DNA of 64,000 nt from the NCBI RefSeq assembly GCF_003751605.1, contig NZ_RJVJ01000001.1, positions 248,001 through 312,000 on the forward strand. Direction: 5' to 3'. Shown one piece after another: positions 1 through 11,371 of this stretch. Every line of letters begins with the position of its first letter. Positions within the stretch are counted from its first letter, which is position 1. This DNA is from Kitasatospora cineracea. GTDB taxonomy: Bacteria > Actinomycetota > Actinomycetes > Streptomycetales > Streptomycetaceae. A program made the translations under genes and the position numbers. The notes beneath the pieces are model-generated. The model had not been told where the DNA came from and ran no database searches. It saw only the letters and a list, made by a program, of their open reading frames with translations.

Positions 1-1735
<1,735 letters not shown>

Positions 1736-1768
1736 TGGGTCGTTACGTCCTTTCCCTCGCTACCGGAC

Positions 1769-3343
1769 TCAGGCCTGCTCGGAGAGCAGCTTGCCGTCAG
1801 CCGTGGTGAAGCCCTGCTTGAAGGACGTGATCGCGGCGGTCAGCGCGTCGATCGTGCCCTGCTCCAGCAGACCGGTCTCGACGATGCCGGCCAGGATGCC
1901 CTTGTGCTCCAGGCGGACGTTGTCCAGGAACTCGCGCTCGAAGCGGCGGATGTCCGCCACCGGGACCTCGTCCAGCTGGCCGGTGGTGCCGGCCCAGATC
2001 GAGACGACCTGCTCCTCGACCGGGAACGGCTGGTACTGGCCCTGCTTCAGCAGCTCGACCATGCGCGCACCGCGCTCCAGCTGGGCCTTCGAGGCCGCGT
2101 CCAGGTCGGAACCGAAGGCGGCGAACGCCTCCAGCTCGCGGTACTGGGCGAGGTCGAGGCGCAGACGGCCGGCGACCGAGCGCATGGCCTTGATCTGGGC
2201 GGAGCCACCGACGCGGGAGACCGAGATGCCGACGTTCACGGCCGGGCGGATGCCGGCGTTGAACAGGTCGGACTCCAGGAAGCACTGGCCGTCGGTGATC
2301 GAGATGACGTTGGTCGGGATGTACGCCGAGACGTCGTTGGCCTTGGTCTCGATGATCGGCAGACCGGTCATCGAGCCGCCGCCGAGGGCGTCGTTCAGCT
2401 TGGCGCAGCGCTCCAGCAGACGGGAGTGCAGGTAGAAGACGTCGCCCGGGTAGGCCTCGCGGCCCGGCGGGCGGCGCAGCAGCAGGGAGACGGAACGGTA
2501 CGCCTCGGCCTGCTTCGACAGGTCGTCGAAGACGATGAGGACGTGCTTGCCGTCGTACATCCACTCCTGGCCGATGGCCGAACCGGTGTACGGGGCGAGG
2601 TACTTGAAGCCGGCCGGGTCGGAGGCGGGAGCGGCCACGATGGTGGTGTACTCCAGCGCGCCGGCCTCCTCCAGGGCGCCGCGGACGGACGCGATGGTGG
2701 AGCCCTTCTGGCCCACGGCGACGTAGATGCAGCGGACCTGCTTCTCCGGGTCGCCCGAACGCCAGTTGTCGCGCTGGTTGATGATCGTGTCGACGGCGAC
2801 GGCGGTCTTGCCGGTCTGGCGGTCACCGATGATCAGCTGGCGCTGGCCGCGGCCGATCGGGGTCATCGCGTCGATCGCCTTGATGCCGGTCTGCAGCGGC
2901 TGCTTGACCGACTTGCGGGCCATGACGCCGGGGGCCTGCAGCTCCAGGGCGCGGCGGCCGGTGGCGGCGATGTCGCCCAGGCCGTCGATCGGGTTGCCCA
3001 GCGGGTCCACGACGCGGCCCAGGTAGCCGTCGCCGACCGGGACCGAGAGGACCTCGCCGGTGCGGCGCACGGTCTGGCCCTCTTCGATGCCCGAGAACTC
3101 ACCGAGGACGACGACACCGATCTCGCGGGTGTCGAGGTTCAGCGCGAGGCCGAGGGTACCGTCCTCGAACTTCAGCAGCTCGTTGGCCATGACCGAGGGC
3201 AGACCCTCGACCTTGGCGATACCGTCCATGGCCTCGGTGACCGTGCCGACCTCTTCACGCGAGGCCGCGTCCGGCTGGTACGACTGGACAAAGTCGGCCA
3301 GCGCGTCCCGGATCTCCTCCGGACGGATCGTAAGCTCCGCCAT
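1769..3343 (-). CDS. atpA: ATP synthase F1 subunit alpha
   Basis: Non-catalytic nucleotide-binding subunit of F1. The 524-residue product starts [15 protein letters not shown]. The open frame extends further upstream to 3583, but that extension has no alpha-subunit features and overlaps atpH, so the ATG at 3343 is chosen. The P-loop [13 protein letters not shown] is about residue 170. The C-terminal domain is intact, ending ...[12 protein letters not shown]. There are 154 bp between atpH and atpA, the widest gap between F1 genes here. No terminator-like hairpin was noticed in it. Confidence 0.97.
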   Translation of the reverse strand: MAELTIRPEEIRDALADFVQSYQPDAASREEVGTVTEAMDGIAKVEGLPSVMANELLKFEDGTLGLALNLDTREIGVVVLGEFSGIEEGQTVRRTGEVLSVPVGDGYLGRVVDPLGNPIDGLGDIAATGRRALELQAPGVMARKSVKQPLQTGIKAIDAMTPIGRGQRQLIIGDRQTGKTAVAVDTIINQRDNWRSGDPEKQVRCIYVAVGQKGSTIASVRGALEEAGALEYTTIVAAPASDPAGFKYLAPYTGSAIGQEWMYDGKHVLIVFDDLSKQAEAYRSVSLLLRRPPGREAYPGDVFYLHSRLLERCAKLNDALGGGSMTGLPIIETKANDVSAYIPTNVISITDGQCFLESDLFNAGIRPAVNVGISVSRVGGSAQIKAMRSVAGRLRLDLAQYRELEAFAAFGSDLDAASKAQLERGARMVELLKQGQYQPFPVEEQVVSIWAGTTGQLDEVPVADIRRFEREFLDNVRLEHKGILAGIVETGLLEQGTIDALTAAITSFKQGFTTADGKLLSEQA

Positions 3344-3497
3344 CAGGCTTCCCTGCTCTCCTAGTTTGCGATCCTCGGCCCGCCATTGAGGGCCGCAAGT
3401 GCTCGACTCTCGGCCGGGTCGGGTGAACCGGCCGTACGTTTTGCCGGCCCACCCGGTGTGGACCGACGCCCGACCGAGGGTCGGATAGTGCTGGTGC

Positions 3498-4313
3498 TCA
3501 GCCTTCGAGGCCCTGGCGCGCGCCCTCGAGGCGGCTCGCGACGGTGCCGTCGATGATCTCGTCGCCGATCTGCACCCGGACACCGCCCTGGACCGCGGGA
3601 TCCACGTCGATGTTCAGGTGCACCTGCCGGCCGTGCAGACCGGCCAGCGCGGCGGCGAGGCGCTGCTTCTGGACGTCCGACAGCGGGATCGCGCTGGTGA
3701 CCAGGGCCACCACGCGGCCACGCCGGGAGGCGGCGAGCTTGGAGTAGGACTCCAGGCCACCCTCCAGGCTACGACCACGCGGGTTGGTGACCAGGTTGGC
3801 GACCAGGCGGACGGTGCCCGCGTTGGCGCGGCCGCCGAGGAGCTTGCGGACCAGCGCGGCCTTGGCGGCGGCGTCGGCCTTCGGCTCGGTCAGCGCGGAG
3901 CGCAGCTCGTGCGAGCCCGCCACCACCCGGCCGAACCGGAACAGCTCGTCCTCGACGTCGTCCAGGGCGCCCGTCTTGTCGGCGGCGACGACCTCGGCGT
4001 ACGCGGCGAGCTCCTCGACCGCGTCCACCAGGTCGCGCGCGCCGGACCAGCGCGAGCGGACCAGGCCGGAGACCAGGTCGACGCTCTCGCCGGAGACCTG
4101 GCCGTTCAGCAGCGAGGCGACCAGCTGGGCCTTGTCCTGGCCGGACCGCGCGGGGTCGGTCAGGACGCGGCGCAGCGAGACCTCGCGGTCCAGCAGCGCG
4201 GTGACGGCGGCGAGTTCCTCGGCGAGCTTGGCCGCGTCCACCGAGGTGTTGTCGGTCAGGCTCTCGAGGTTCTCGCGGCCGGCGGCGAGTGCCTCACGGC
4301 TCGCGCCGATCAC
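3498..4313 (-). CDS. atpH: ATP synthase F1 subunit delta
   Basis: Peripheral-stalk subunit linking the b subunits to the top of F1. The 271-residue product ([15 protein letters not shown]...) is longer than the roughly 180-residue delta of E. coli, as is usual in actinobacteria. It ends with the conserved segment [20 protein letters not shown] typical of delta/OSCP C-termini. Its ATG overlaps the atpF stop by four bases (ATGA), so translation of the two is probably coupled. Confidence 0.95.
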   Translation of the reverse strand: MIGASREALAAGRENLESLTDNTSVDAAKLAEELAAVTALLDREVSLRRVLTDPARSGQDKAQLVASLLNGQVSGESVDLVSGLVRSRWSGARDLVDAVEELAAYAEVVAADKTGALDDVEDELFRFGRVVAGSHELRSALTEPKADAAAKAALVRKLLGGRANAGTVRLVANLVTNPRGRSLEGGLESYSKLAASRRGRVVALVTSAIPLSDVQKQRLAAALAGLHGRQVHLNIDVDPAVQGGVRVQIGDEIIDGTVASRLEGARQGLEG

Positions 4314-4867
4314 TTGGACGCACCCTGGGCGGCGGCGGCCTTGGACTCCAGCTCGTCCAGGAAGCGGTCGATGACACCGCTCTGGCGGGCGTGGTCCTCC
4401 AGCGACTCACCGACGATGCGGGAGGCCAGCTGGGAGGCCAGCGAACCGACGTCCTGGCGCAGGACGGCGGTCGCCTGCTTCTTGTCGGCCTCGATCTGGG
4501 CGTGGCCGGCGGCGACGATGGCCTCGCGCTGGCGCTGGCCCTCCTCGCGCATCTCGTTGATCAGGACAGCGCCCTGCTCACGGGCGTGCTCGGTGATCCG
4601 AGCGGCCTCGTGGCGCGCCTCGGCGAGCTCGGCACGGTACTGCTCCAGCAGGGCCTGGGCCTCGGCCTGAGCGGTCTCCGCGCGCTTCATGCCGCCTTCG
4701 ATGGCGTCACGGCGCTCCCCCAGCACCTTCTCGATGCTGGGGAGGAGCTTCTTGCCGAGGATGCCGAAGACGATGAAGAAGCAGAGCAGGCCGATGATGA
4801 CCTCGGGCCACGCGGGGAGGAGCGGGTTCATCTGCTCCTCCGACGCGAGGAAGACCTCGGGGGCCAT
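4310..4867 (-). CDS. atpF: ATP synthase Fo subunit b
   Basis: Membrane-anchored peripheral stalk. The 185-residue product has one N-terminal transmembrane helix (about residues 20-40, PEVIIGLLCFFIVFGIL), followed by a long charged helix rich in Glu, Ala, Arg and Gln (residues 45-180) as expected for the b dimer. It overlaps atpH by four bases and follows atpE by 41 bp. Confidence 0.96.
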   Translation of the reverse strand: MAPEVFLASEEQMNPLLPAWPEVIIGLLCFFIVFGILGKKLLPSIEKVLGERRDAIEGGMKRAETAQAEAQALLEQYRAELAEARHEAARITEHAREQGAVLINEMREEGQRQREAIVAAGHAQIEADKKQATAVLRQDVGSLASQLASRIVGESLEDHARQSGVIDRFLDELESKAAAAQGASK

Positions 4868-4908
4868 ATCAGAACCTTTCGTCGGAATTGACTACTGCTG
4901 CGCCTGGC

Positions 4909-5217
<309 letters not shown>

Positions 5218-6030
5218 TCAGTGCGCCTCTTCCAGGGCACCGGCGATGTAGCTGCTGGCGAGCATCACGAAGATGTACGCCTGCAGGAACTGCACCAGCA
5301 GCTCGAAGGCGGTCAGACCGACAGCCACCACGAAGGACACCGAGCCGTACAGGGCGCCGATGCTGGGGCTGAGCAGGTACCACGAGGCCACCGAGAAGAC
5401 GACGATCAGCAGGTGACCGGCGAACATGTTGGCGAAGGCTCGGACCGCGAGGGTGAAGGGACGCACGAAGATGTTCGAGAAGAACTCGATCGGCACCAGG
5501 ATGAACATGACCCAGCCCGGAATGCCCGACGGCCAGCAGAGGTTCTTCAGGCCGCCGACGAAGCCGTGCTTCTTGAAGGTCAGCCCCATGTAGGTGACCC
5601 ACACGATCGCCGCGAGCCCGACCGGGAACGCGATGCGCGACATCACCGGGAACTGGGCGAACGGGACGATGGACATGATGTTCATGATCCACACGAAGAA
5701 GAACATCGAGACCAGCATCGGGACGTACTTCTCGCCCTTTTTGCCGATGGTCTCCAGCACGATGCTCCGCTTGACGAAGTCGTACCCGATCTCACCCACC
5801 AGCTGGAGCTTGCCCGGGAGCAGCTTCGGCTTGGCGAACGCGGCCCAGAAGAACCCGACCACCAGCAGCGCGCAGATGATCGACAGCAGCATCGGCTTGG
5901 TGAAGTCGACCCCGCCGACCGAGAAGATCGGCTTGAAGTCGAACTCGCCGAGACCGGGGGCCGGGAAGCCGCAGCCGGAGTTCAGGTGGCAACCGGCCTC
6001 GGAGGCGAGCTGGACGTCAGCACCCACCAC
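5218..6030 (-). CDS. atpB: ATP synthase Fo subunit a
   Basis: Stator channel subunit that passes protons to and from the c-ring. The 270-residue product has five or six hydrophobic helices. The essential arginine lies in the segment RPFTLAVRAFANMFAGHL (about residue 195). The start is a GTG at 6030 or the immediately following GTG at 6027; GAAGGAG lies just upstream and its spacing favours the second. It is the first gene after the hairpin at 6273-6302, so it may have a promoter of its own in the 240 bp between. Confidence 0.95.
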   Translation of the reverse strand: MVGADVQLASEAGCHLNSGCGFPAPGLGEFDFKPIFSVGGVDFTKPMLLSIICALLVVGFFWAAFAKPKLLPGKLQLVGEIGYDFVKRSIVLETIGKKGEKYVPMLVSMFFFVWIMNIMSIVPFAQFPVMSRIAFPVGLAAIVWVTYMGLTFKKHGFVGGLKNLCWPSGIPGWVMFILVPIEFFSNIFVRPFTLAVRAFANMFAGHLLIVVFSVASWYLLSPSIGALYGSVSFVVAVGLTAFELLVQFLQAYIFVMLASSYIAGALEEAH

Positions 6031-6272
6031 AGACTCCTTCGTTCTGACGCATGGTTACGGCAACCTCGGTGTGTCGGCGTGGCCGTCGGCCACGGTGCGG
6101 CACTGGAACTAGTTGGATTTCTCGCTGACCCGGCGCGGCGCATATCCCCACCGCGGGATCTTCGAAAGCTTCGTGGAGCCGGGGGGCGATCCGTCCGATT
6201 CTCGGAGGGACCTGGCCGCTTCCCGTACTCCGCCGTTGGGACGGACGATAGCAGCCCGTCAGGAGGGCATAA

Positions 6273-6302
6273 ACACCGCCCCCCTCGTGAGGGGGACGGT
6301 GT
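6273..6302 (-). terminator. Hairpin between atpI and atpB
   Basis: On the minus strand ACACCG-T-CCCCCTC-AC-GAGGGGG-G-CGGTGT forms a stem of about 14 pairs (one T-G wobble, tight loop), followed by TTTATG. It starts 8 bases after the atpI stop. It looks like an intrinsic terminator or attenuator that would separate atpI from the structural atp genes. Confidence 0.7.
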
Positions 6303-6309
6303 GCCCCGC

Positions 6310-6732
6310 TCACGATTGACGCCCTGATTTCGGCTTGCCGTCGGGTTCCACGTAGAAGGTCTTGGCCTTGAGCCAGCCCCGCACCTGGAAGCACATCCAG
6401 ATGATCACCAGGCCGAGCAGCGAGAACCCGAAGACCTTGTGGTCGAAGAAGGTGAGGTGCTTGGCCACCGCGAGCAGGACGCCGACCACCAGGATCTGCG
6501 TGGTATAGACCAGCATGGCGATCGGCATCAGCATCTGCGGGTTGTTCCGGCCGAACCGGGTGAGCGCGAGCTGGCCGGCGCCGAAGAAGGCGATCACGAC
6601 CACCGTGGCGAGCAGCGCGCCGAGCAGACCCTTCCCCTGCGCGACGACGAAGGCGATCGCCATGGCGACCACTCCGGCGACCGCAGTGGGAATTGCGGCG
6701 CCTCGGAGGATCCGGGCGTCGTGGGACGGCAT
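6310..6732 (-). CDS. atpI: ATP synthase accessory protein I-like membrane protein
   Basis: Small membrane protein of about 140 residues encoded ahead of atpB. In other bacteria AtpI helps c-ring assembly or magnesium handling. The ATG at 6732 (MPSHDARILRG) has GGAG 8 bases upstream; the open frame reaches 6903, but the extra N-terminus is Arg/Pro-rich and unlike a membrane protein. Four hydrophobic segments are visible (AIPTAVAGVVAMAIAFVV, LLATVVVIAFFGAG, MPIAMLVYTTQILVVGVLL, FGFSLLGLVIIWMC). Assignment rests on position and topology because the family is poorly conserved. Confidence 0.8.
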   Translation of the reverse strand: MPSHDARILRGAAIPTAVAGVVAMAIAFVVAQGKGLLGALLATVVVIAFFGAGQLALTRFGRNNPQMLMPIAMLVYTTQILVVGVLLAVAKHLTFFDHKVFGFSLLGLVIIWMCFQVRGWLKAKTFYVEPDGKPKSGRQS

Positions 6733-7014
6733 GTCGGCAACTCCGGCGGCATGTCGGAAACGGGGGGCAGATACACGGGGTGCGAGGACGCCGCCGCGGA
6801 CAGCCGCCTGACGGCGCGCCCGACGAGGGAGACCGACCGGGGACGGAAGTCCTCCACCTGTCAGGTCTTTCGGCGTGTTCTCGGTACTCGTGAACGGTAT
6901 CACAAACTATTTGATGAGAGCTTTACCATGAACGTGTGGTACCTGTCACACCGTAGGCCCACAAGTGCCGCCGAACGGGTGCCGCCGAACGGCCCAGCGG
7001 GAGTTGACGTCCGG

Positions 7015-8361
7015 TCAGGAACGCCGCTCGCCGTGCTGGCCGGCCGCCGTCGCGCCCGTCCCGAGCCGTCCCAGCAGGGCCTTGTCCTCGGCCGACAGCT
7101 CGGCCATCGCGGGCGCGTCCCCGCCCGCGTCCGCGGCGGTCGGGGCGTCCTCCCCGGCGGTCGCCGGAGCGCCCGCGGCGGCACCCGGTTCGCCGTCCCG
7201 GTAGCGGGGCGGCACGAAGGACTGGACGGCCTTCGGCGCGCGCGGCCGGAACCGCGGCATCAGCAGCACCGCGAGGCCGGCCAGGCACAGGCCCGCCATG
7301 GTGAGGACCACCGTGCGGCCGGTGTGGGTGATCGACACCGCGACGGTGCCGAAGGCGATCAGCGCGGCCCAGAAGTACATGATCAGCACGGCCCGGCTGT
7401 GCGAGTGCCCGACCTCCAGCAGCCGGTGGTGCAGGTGCTGCTTGTCCGCCGCGAACGGCGACTTGCCCGCCCAGGTGCGGCGCACCACGGCCAGCAGCAG
7501 GTCGGCCAGCGGCAGCGCGATCACCGTCAGCGGCAGGACCAGCGGGATGTAGATCGGCACCAGGGCGTGCACGGCGGTGGTCTGCGAGCCGACCTGCTCG
7601 GTGATCAGGTCGGGGTCGACCCGGCCGGTGATGGAGATCGCCGCGACGGCCAGCATCAGGCCGAGCATCATCGAGCCGGAGTCGCCCATGAAGATCCGCG
7701 CCGGGTGCAGGTTGTGCGGCAGGAAGCCCAGGCACATGCCGATCAGCACCGCGGTGAACAGCGCGGCGGGCGCGGCGTCGTTGATCCCGTAGCCGAGCCA
7801 GAGCCGGTACGAGTACAGGAAGAAGGCCATCGCGGCGATGCAGACCATGCCGGCCGCCAGGCCGTCCAGGCCGTCGATGAAGTTCACCGCGTTGACCATG
7901 ACGACCACCAGCACGACCGAGATCAGCATGCCCTGGGTCGGGGTGACCGGGACGGAGCCGTAGCCGGGCACCGGGATGGCGATCACCGTGATGCCCTGCC
8001 AGACCATCACGCCGGCGGCGATCATCTGCCCGCCGAGCTTCACCAGCGCGTCCACGCCCCACTTGTCGTCCAGGACGCCCAGCACGAACATGATCCCGGC
8101 CCCGGAGAGCAGCGCCTTGATGTCCGCGCTCTGCACGAACAGCCGCCCGAGGTTGGTCAGTTGGGACGCCGCCAGCAGGCCGGCCAGCAGGCCGCCGAAC
8201 ATGGCGATGCCGCCCAGCCGCGGGGTCGGTTCGCGGTGCACGTCGCGGGCCCGGACGGCGGGCATCGCGCCGGCCGCGATGGCGAACTTCCGCACCGGGC
8301 TGACCAGCAGGTAGGTGACCGCCGCCGAGACGAACATCACCAGCAGATACTCACGCACCAC
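7015..8361 (-). CDS. Undecaprenyl-phosphate sugar-1-phosphate transferase (WecA/TagO/MraY family)
   Basis: Integral membrane glycosyltransferase of family 4. It would transfer a sugar-1-phosphate (most likely GlcNAc-1-P) from a UDP-sugar to undecaprenyl phosphate, the first step of teichoic acid or other cell-wall polymer synthesis. The 448-residue product has about 11 hydrophobic helices and the family's acidic motifs: LDDKWGVDA (about residue 97), NFIDGLDGLAAG (about 160), and the C-terminal HHRLLEVGHSH loop. A hydrophilic tail follows residue 380. It starts GTG-GTG just after GGAGG. It lies upstream of atpI in the same direction, as in other streptomycetes. Confidence 0.9.
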   Translation of the reverse strand: MVREYLLVMFVSAAVTYLLVSPVRKFAIAAGAMPAVRARDVHREPTPRLGGIAMFGGLLAGLLAASQLTNLGRLFVQSADIKALLSGAGIMFVLGVLDDKWGVDALVKLGGQMIAAGVMVWQGITVIAIPVPGYGSVPVTPTQGMLISVVLVVVMVNAVNFIDGLDGLAAGMVCIAAMAFFLYSYRLWLGYGINDAAPAALFTAVLIGMCLGFLPHNLHPARIFMGDSGSMMLGLMLAVAAISITGRVDPDLITEQVGSQTTAVHALVPIYIPLVLPLTVIALPLADLLLAVVRRTWAGKSPFAADKQHLHHRLLEVGHSHSRAVLIMYFWAALIAFGTVAVSITHTGRTVVLTMAGLCLAGLAVLLMPRFRPRAPKAVQSFVPPRYRDGEPGAAAGAPATAGEDAPTAADAGGDAPAMAELSAEDKALLGRLGTGATAAGQHGERRS

Positions 8362-8531
8362 TGGCCTCCAGGGTCACGCTCGGACGGACGAGTACGCAGG
8401 GTACTCCCGCGCTGGTTCGGGGTTCGGGGTGCGTCGCCACGGACCACACCTTATTGACTCCGACGCCCGGCTCCCGCATCGCGGTTCTCCTCGAGCGGCC
8501 CGGACCTCGCGCCGACCCCGTGCCGGACCGC

Positions 8532-9794
8532 TCAGCGCCGCCCGGCGAAGGCCCGGGCCAGCTCCCGCACCCGCCCGCGCACCGGCTCGACCGCCTCGCC
8601 GCGGAGCACCCGGCCGAGCAGCTCGCCGACCTCGCCGAGCTCCGCCTCGCCCATCCCCTGGGCCGCGCACGTCCCGGTGCCCAGCCGGATCCCGGAGGTC
8701 TCGGCGGGCGGCGCCGGGTCGTACGGGACGGCGCACCGGCCGAGCATCAACCCGGCCGCGGCGCACCGGCGTTCGGCCTCCACGCCGGTCATGCCGAGGG
8801 CCCGGACCGAGGCCGACACCAGGTGGGTGTCGGTGCCGCCGGTGAGCGGCGGCGCCCCGGCGGCGCCCAGCGCGGCGGCCACCGCCCGGGCCCCGGAGAC
8901 CGCCCGGCGGACGTAGCCGGTGTACTCCGGGGTGGCGGCCTGGGCCAGCGCCACCGCCTTGGCGGCCACCTCGTGCACGGCCGCCCCGCCCTGGCTGAAC
9001 GGGAACACCGCCCGGTCGATCCGGTCGGCCAGTTCGGCGGTGCACAGCAGCAGCCCGCCGCGCGGGCCGCGCAGCAGCTTGTGGGTGGTGGCGACGGTGA
9101 CGTCGGCGTGCGGCACCGGGGAGGGGGCGGCGCCGGCCGCGACCAGTCCGGCGGTCTGCCCGGCGGCGGCGATCAGGTAGGCGTCCACCTCGTCGGCGAT
9201 CTCCCGGAAGGCGGCCCAGTCGACGTGCCGCGGGTAGGAGATGCCGCCCGCCACGATCGCCTTCGGGCGGTGCTCACGGGCCAGTTCGCGGACCTGGTCG
9301 AGGTCGATCAGGCCGTCGTCGGCGCGCACCCCGTAGCCGTGGAAGCGGAACCAGCGGCCGGAGAAGTTGGCCCGCGAGCCGGCGCTCAGGTGGCCGCCGT
9401 GCTCCAGCGACATGGCGAGCACCGCGTCGTCCGGCCGCAGCAGCGCCGCGTAGGCCGCCAGCATGGCCGAAGTTCCGGACCGGGGCTGGACGTTGGCGTG
9501 CGGGGCGGCGAACAGTTCGCGGGCCCGGTCGATCGCCAGCAGCTCCACGGTGTCGGCGGGCGCGCAGCCGGTGTGGTGGCGGCGGCCCGGGTAGCCGTCG
9601 GCGTACTTGTCGACCAGCGGGCCGGTCAGCGCGGCCAGCACGGCGGGGGTGGCCAGGCTCTCCCCGGCGAGCAGTTGCAGGCTCCCGGCCCGGCGTTCGT
9701 CCTCGGCGGCCAGCAGGTCGGCGATCAGCGGGTCGGCCGTGCGCAGGGCCTCGGTGGCCTCCCAGTGGGCGGGGCGGGCATCGGCGACCGTCAT
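8532..9794 (-). CDS. Divergent serine hydroxymethyltransferase-like protein
   Basis: PLP fold-type I protein, 420 residues, clearly homologous to GlyA along its length. The PLP lysine is present in TTHKLLRGPRGGL (about residue 237), and KYADGYPGRRHHTG and SGIRLGTGT match the substrate-binding regions. Key residues differ, however. Canonical VDMAHIAGLVAAG reads IAAAGQTAGLVAAG, replacing the aspartate that pairs with the PLP ring nitrogen by Ala and the neighbouring His by Gln. NVQPHSGAQAN reads NVQPRSGTSAM, and the Glu and Tyr of YAEGYPGKRYYGG are Asp and His. It is therefore unlikely to be the housekeeping GlyA and may have another PLP reaction or reduced activity. The start is the ATG at 9794; the longer frame to 9911 is Arg/Gly-rich. 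Confidence 0.8.
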   Translation of the reverse strand: MTVADARPAHWEATEALRTADPLIADLLAAEDERRAGSLQLLAGESLATPAVLAALTGPLVDKYADGYPGRRHHTGCAPADTVELLAIDRARELFAAPHANVQPRSGTSAMLAAYAALLRPDDAVLAMSLEHGGHLSAGSRANFSGRWFRFHGYGVRADDGLIDLDQVRELAREHRPKAIVAGGISYPRHVDWAAFREIADEVDAYLIAAAGQTAGLVAAGAAPSPVPHADVTVATTHKLLRGPRGGLLLCTAELADRIDRAVFPFSQGGAAVHEVAAKAVALAQAATPEYTGYVRRAVSGARAVAAALGAAGAPPLTGGTDTHLVSASVRALGMTGVEAERRCAAAGLMLGRCAVPYDPAPPAETSGIRLGTGTCAAQGMGEAELGEVGELLGRVLRGEAVEPVRGRVRELARAFAGRR

Positions 9795-9959
9795 GGTGCG
9801 GCTCCAGGCTGCGGTGCGGGCAGATTTTTCCAGCGTAGGTCGGCCTCCGCCGCCCGGCCCGCCCGCGCGCGCGGGCTTGCGCCTTTCCGGTTGCCGCCAC
9901 TGCCTGCGCACGCAGTCTTCACGAATCCCCCACGGAAACTTTAGTGGAGGGCGCTCAAC

Positions 9960-10634
9960 TCAGCGGGCCACACCGGTCAGTGCGGTCACCACCGGGTCCA
10001 GCGCGTCGAATATCTCCTCGCCGCAGTTGCGGAACATCCCGATCGGGGCCCCGTACGGGTCCCTCAGCTCGTCGAACTCGGGCGCGGAGGCCAGCAGCCA
10101 GCCGCGCAAGGCGGCGGCCGAGCGGACCAGTGCGCGGGCGCGCTCGGTCAGCCGCGCGCCGTCCCTGGGGTCCGGCAGGGTGCGTGGGTCGACCCTTTGC
10201 ACCAGACGGGTGAACTCCTTGATGGTGAAGGTGCGCAGACCCGCCGCGTGCCCCATCGAGATGACCTGCGCCCGGTGGTCCAGGGTCGCGGTCAGCACCA
10301 GGTCGGCGTCGATCACGTGCTCGTCCAGCAGCTCCCGGCCCGCGAAGCCGGCGCTGTCCGCGCCGTACTCGCCGAGCACCGTCGCCGCGTGCGCCTCCAT
10401 CGGGGCGCCCTCGTGGCCCCAGGTGCCGGCGCTCTCCACCACGATCCGGCGGCCGGTCCGGACGCCGAGCCGGGAGTCCAGCTCCAGCCGGGCCAGGCGC
10501 TCGGCGATCGGGGAGCGGCAGATGTTCCCGGTGCAGACGAACAGGATGCGGAAGGTGTCCAGCGCGGGCGGCCCCGGCTCCGCGAAGGGTGCCAGGGCGC
10601 CGCCCGCTCCGTACAGGGGGGCAGCGGCGGTCAA
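9960..10634 (-). CDS. Low-molecular-weight protein-tyrosine-phosphatase-like protein
   Basis: Cytoplasmic phosphatase of the LMW-PTP/arsenate reductase fold. After a variable N-terminal stretch of about 30 residues it has the P-loop ILFVCTGNICRSPIAE, which contains the CX5R-S catalytic signature, then VVESAGTWGHEGAP and a later helix region. The general-acid aspartate would be in the loop LRDPYGAP (about residue 200). The start appears to be a TTG that overlaps the stop of the Sua5 gene (TTGA), with GGAGG seven bases upstream; no better start exists before the P-loop. Protein versus small-molecule substrate cannot be told from sequence. Confidence 0.85.
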   Translation of the reverse strand: MTAAAPLYGAGGALAPFAEPGPPALDTFRILFVCTGNICRSPIAERLARLELDSRLGVRTGRRIVVESAGTWGHEGAPMEAHAATVLGEYGADSAGFAGRELLDEHVIDADLVLTATLDHRAQVISMGHAAGLRTFTIKEFTRLVQRVDPRTLPDPRDGARLTERARALVRSAAALRGWLLASAPEFDELRDPYGAPIGMFRNCGEEIFDALDPVVTALTGVAR

Positions 10635-11278
10635 CTGCCGGCCTCCACGTCCGGAACGACCTCCCTCAGCTGCTCGACGCTGATCGCGCCCGACCGCAGC
10701 ACCACCGGCACCTTGCCGGTGACGTCGACGATGGTCGAGGGCGTGCCGTAGTCCGCCGTCCCGCCGTCCAGGTAGATCGAGACCGCGTCGCCGAGCTGGG
10801 CCTCGGCCTCGTCGCAGGTGGACGGGGACGGGCCGCCGGTCTTGTTGCCGGAGGAGACCGCGAGCGGGCCGGTGGCGTTCAGCAGTTCCAGCACGACCGG
10901 GTGCAGCGGCATCCGGACCGCGACGGTGCCCCGGGTCTCGCCCAGGTCCCAGCGCAGCGAGGGCTGGTGCCGGGCCACCAGGGTCAGGCCGCCCGGCCAG
11001 AACGCGTCCACCAGCTCCCAGGCCTGCTCGGAGAAGTCGGTGACCAGCCCGTGCAGCGTGGTCGGCGAGCCGACCAGCACCGGCGAGGGCATGTTCCGGC
11101 CCCGGCCCTTGGCCTCCAGCAGCGCACCGACCGCCTCCGGCGAGAAGGCGTCCGCGGCGATCCCGTACACCGTGTCGGTCGGCACCACCACCAGCTCTCC
11201 GCGGCGGATCGCCGTGGCGGCCTCACGCAGCCCGCTCGCGCGGTCCTGGGCGTCGGAGCAGTCGTATCGGCGGCTCAT
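10631..11278 (-). CDS. L-threonylcarbamoyladenylate synthase (Sua5/YrdC family)
   Basis: Makes threonylcarbamoyl-AMP from threonine, bicarbonate and ATP, the first step of the t6A modification at position 37 of ANN-decoding tRNAs. The 215-residue product has the YrdC-fold signatures LVVVPTDTVYGIAADA (residues 30-45), KGRG, and the later SSGNKTGGPSP segment that binds nucleotide. It is the short, single-domain form. It lies between prmC and the LMW phosphatase gene, with which it shares a 4-base overlap. Confidence 0.93.
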   Translation of the reverse strand: MSRRYDCSDAQDRASGLREAATAIRRGELVVVPTDTVYGIAADAFSPEAVGALLEAKGRGRNMPSPVLVGSPTTLHGLVTDFSEQAWELVDAFWPGGLTLVARHQPSLRWDLGETRGTVAVRMPLHPVVLELLNATGPLAVSSGNKTGGPSPSTCDEAEAQLGDAVSIYLDGGTADYGTPSTIVDVTGKVPVVLRSGAISVEQLREVVPDVEAGS

Positions 11279-11371
11279 CGGAGCAATCCCCTTCCGGTGA
11301 AAGTCAGTGGTACGTACGGCGCGGCGGTGCTCAGAGCGAGGCGCGCCGAGCTGTGGTGCTGTGCCCGGTGT

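Noticed and set aside
8390..8406. GAGTAC-GCAGG-GTACTC dyad upstream of the WecA-like gene
   Set aside because: Short and isolated, with no regulator gene nearby, so not strong enough to list as an operator.
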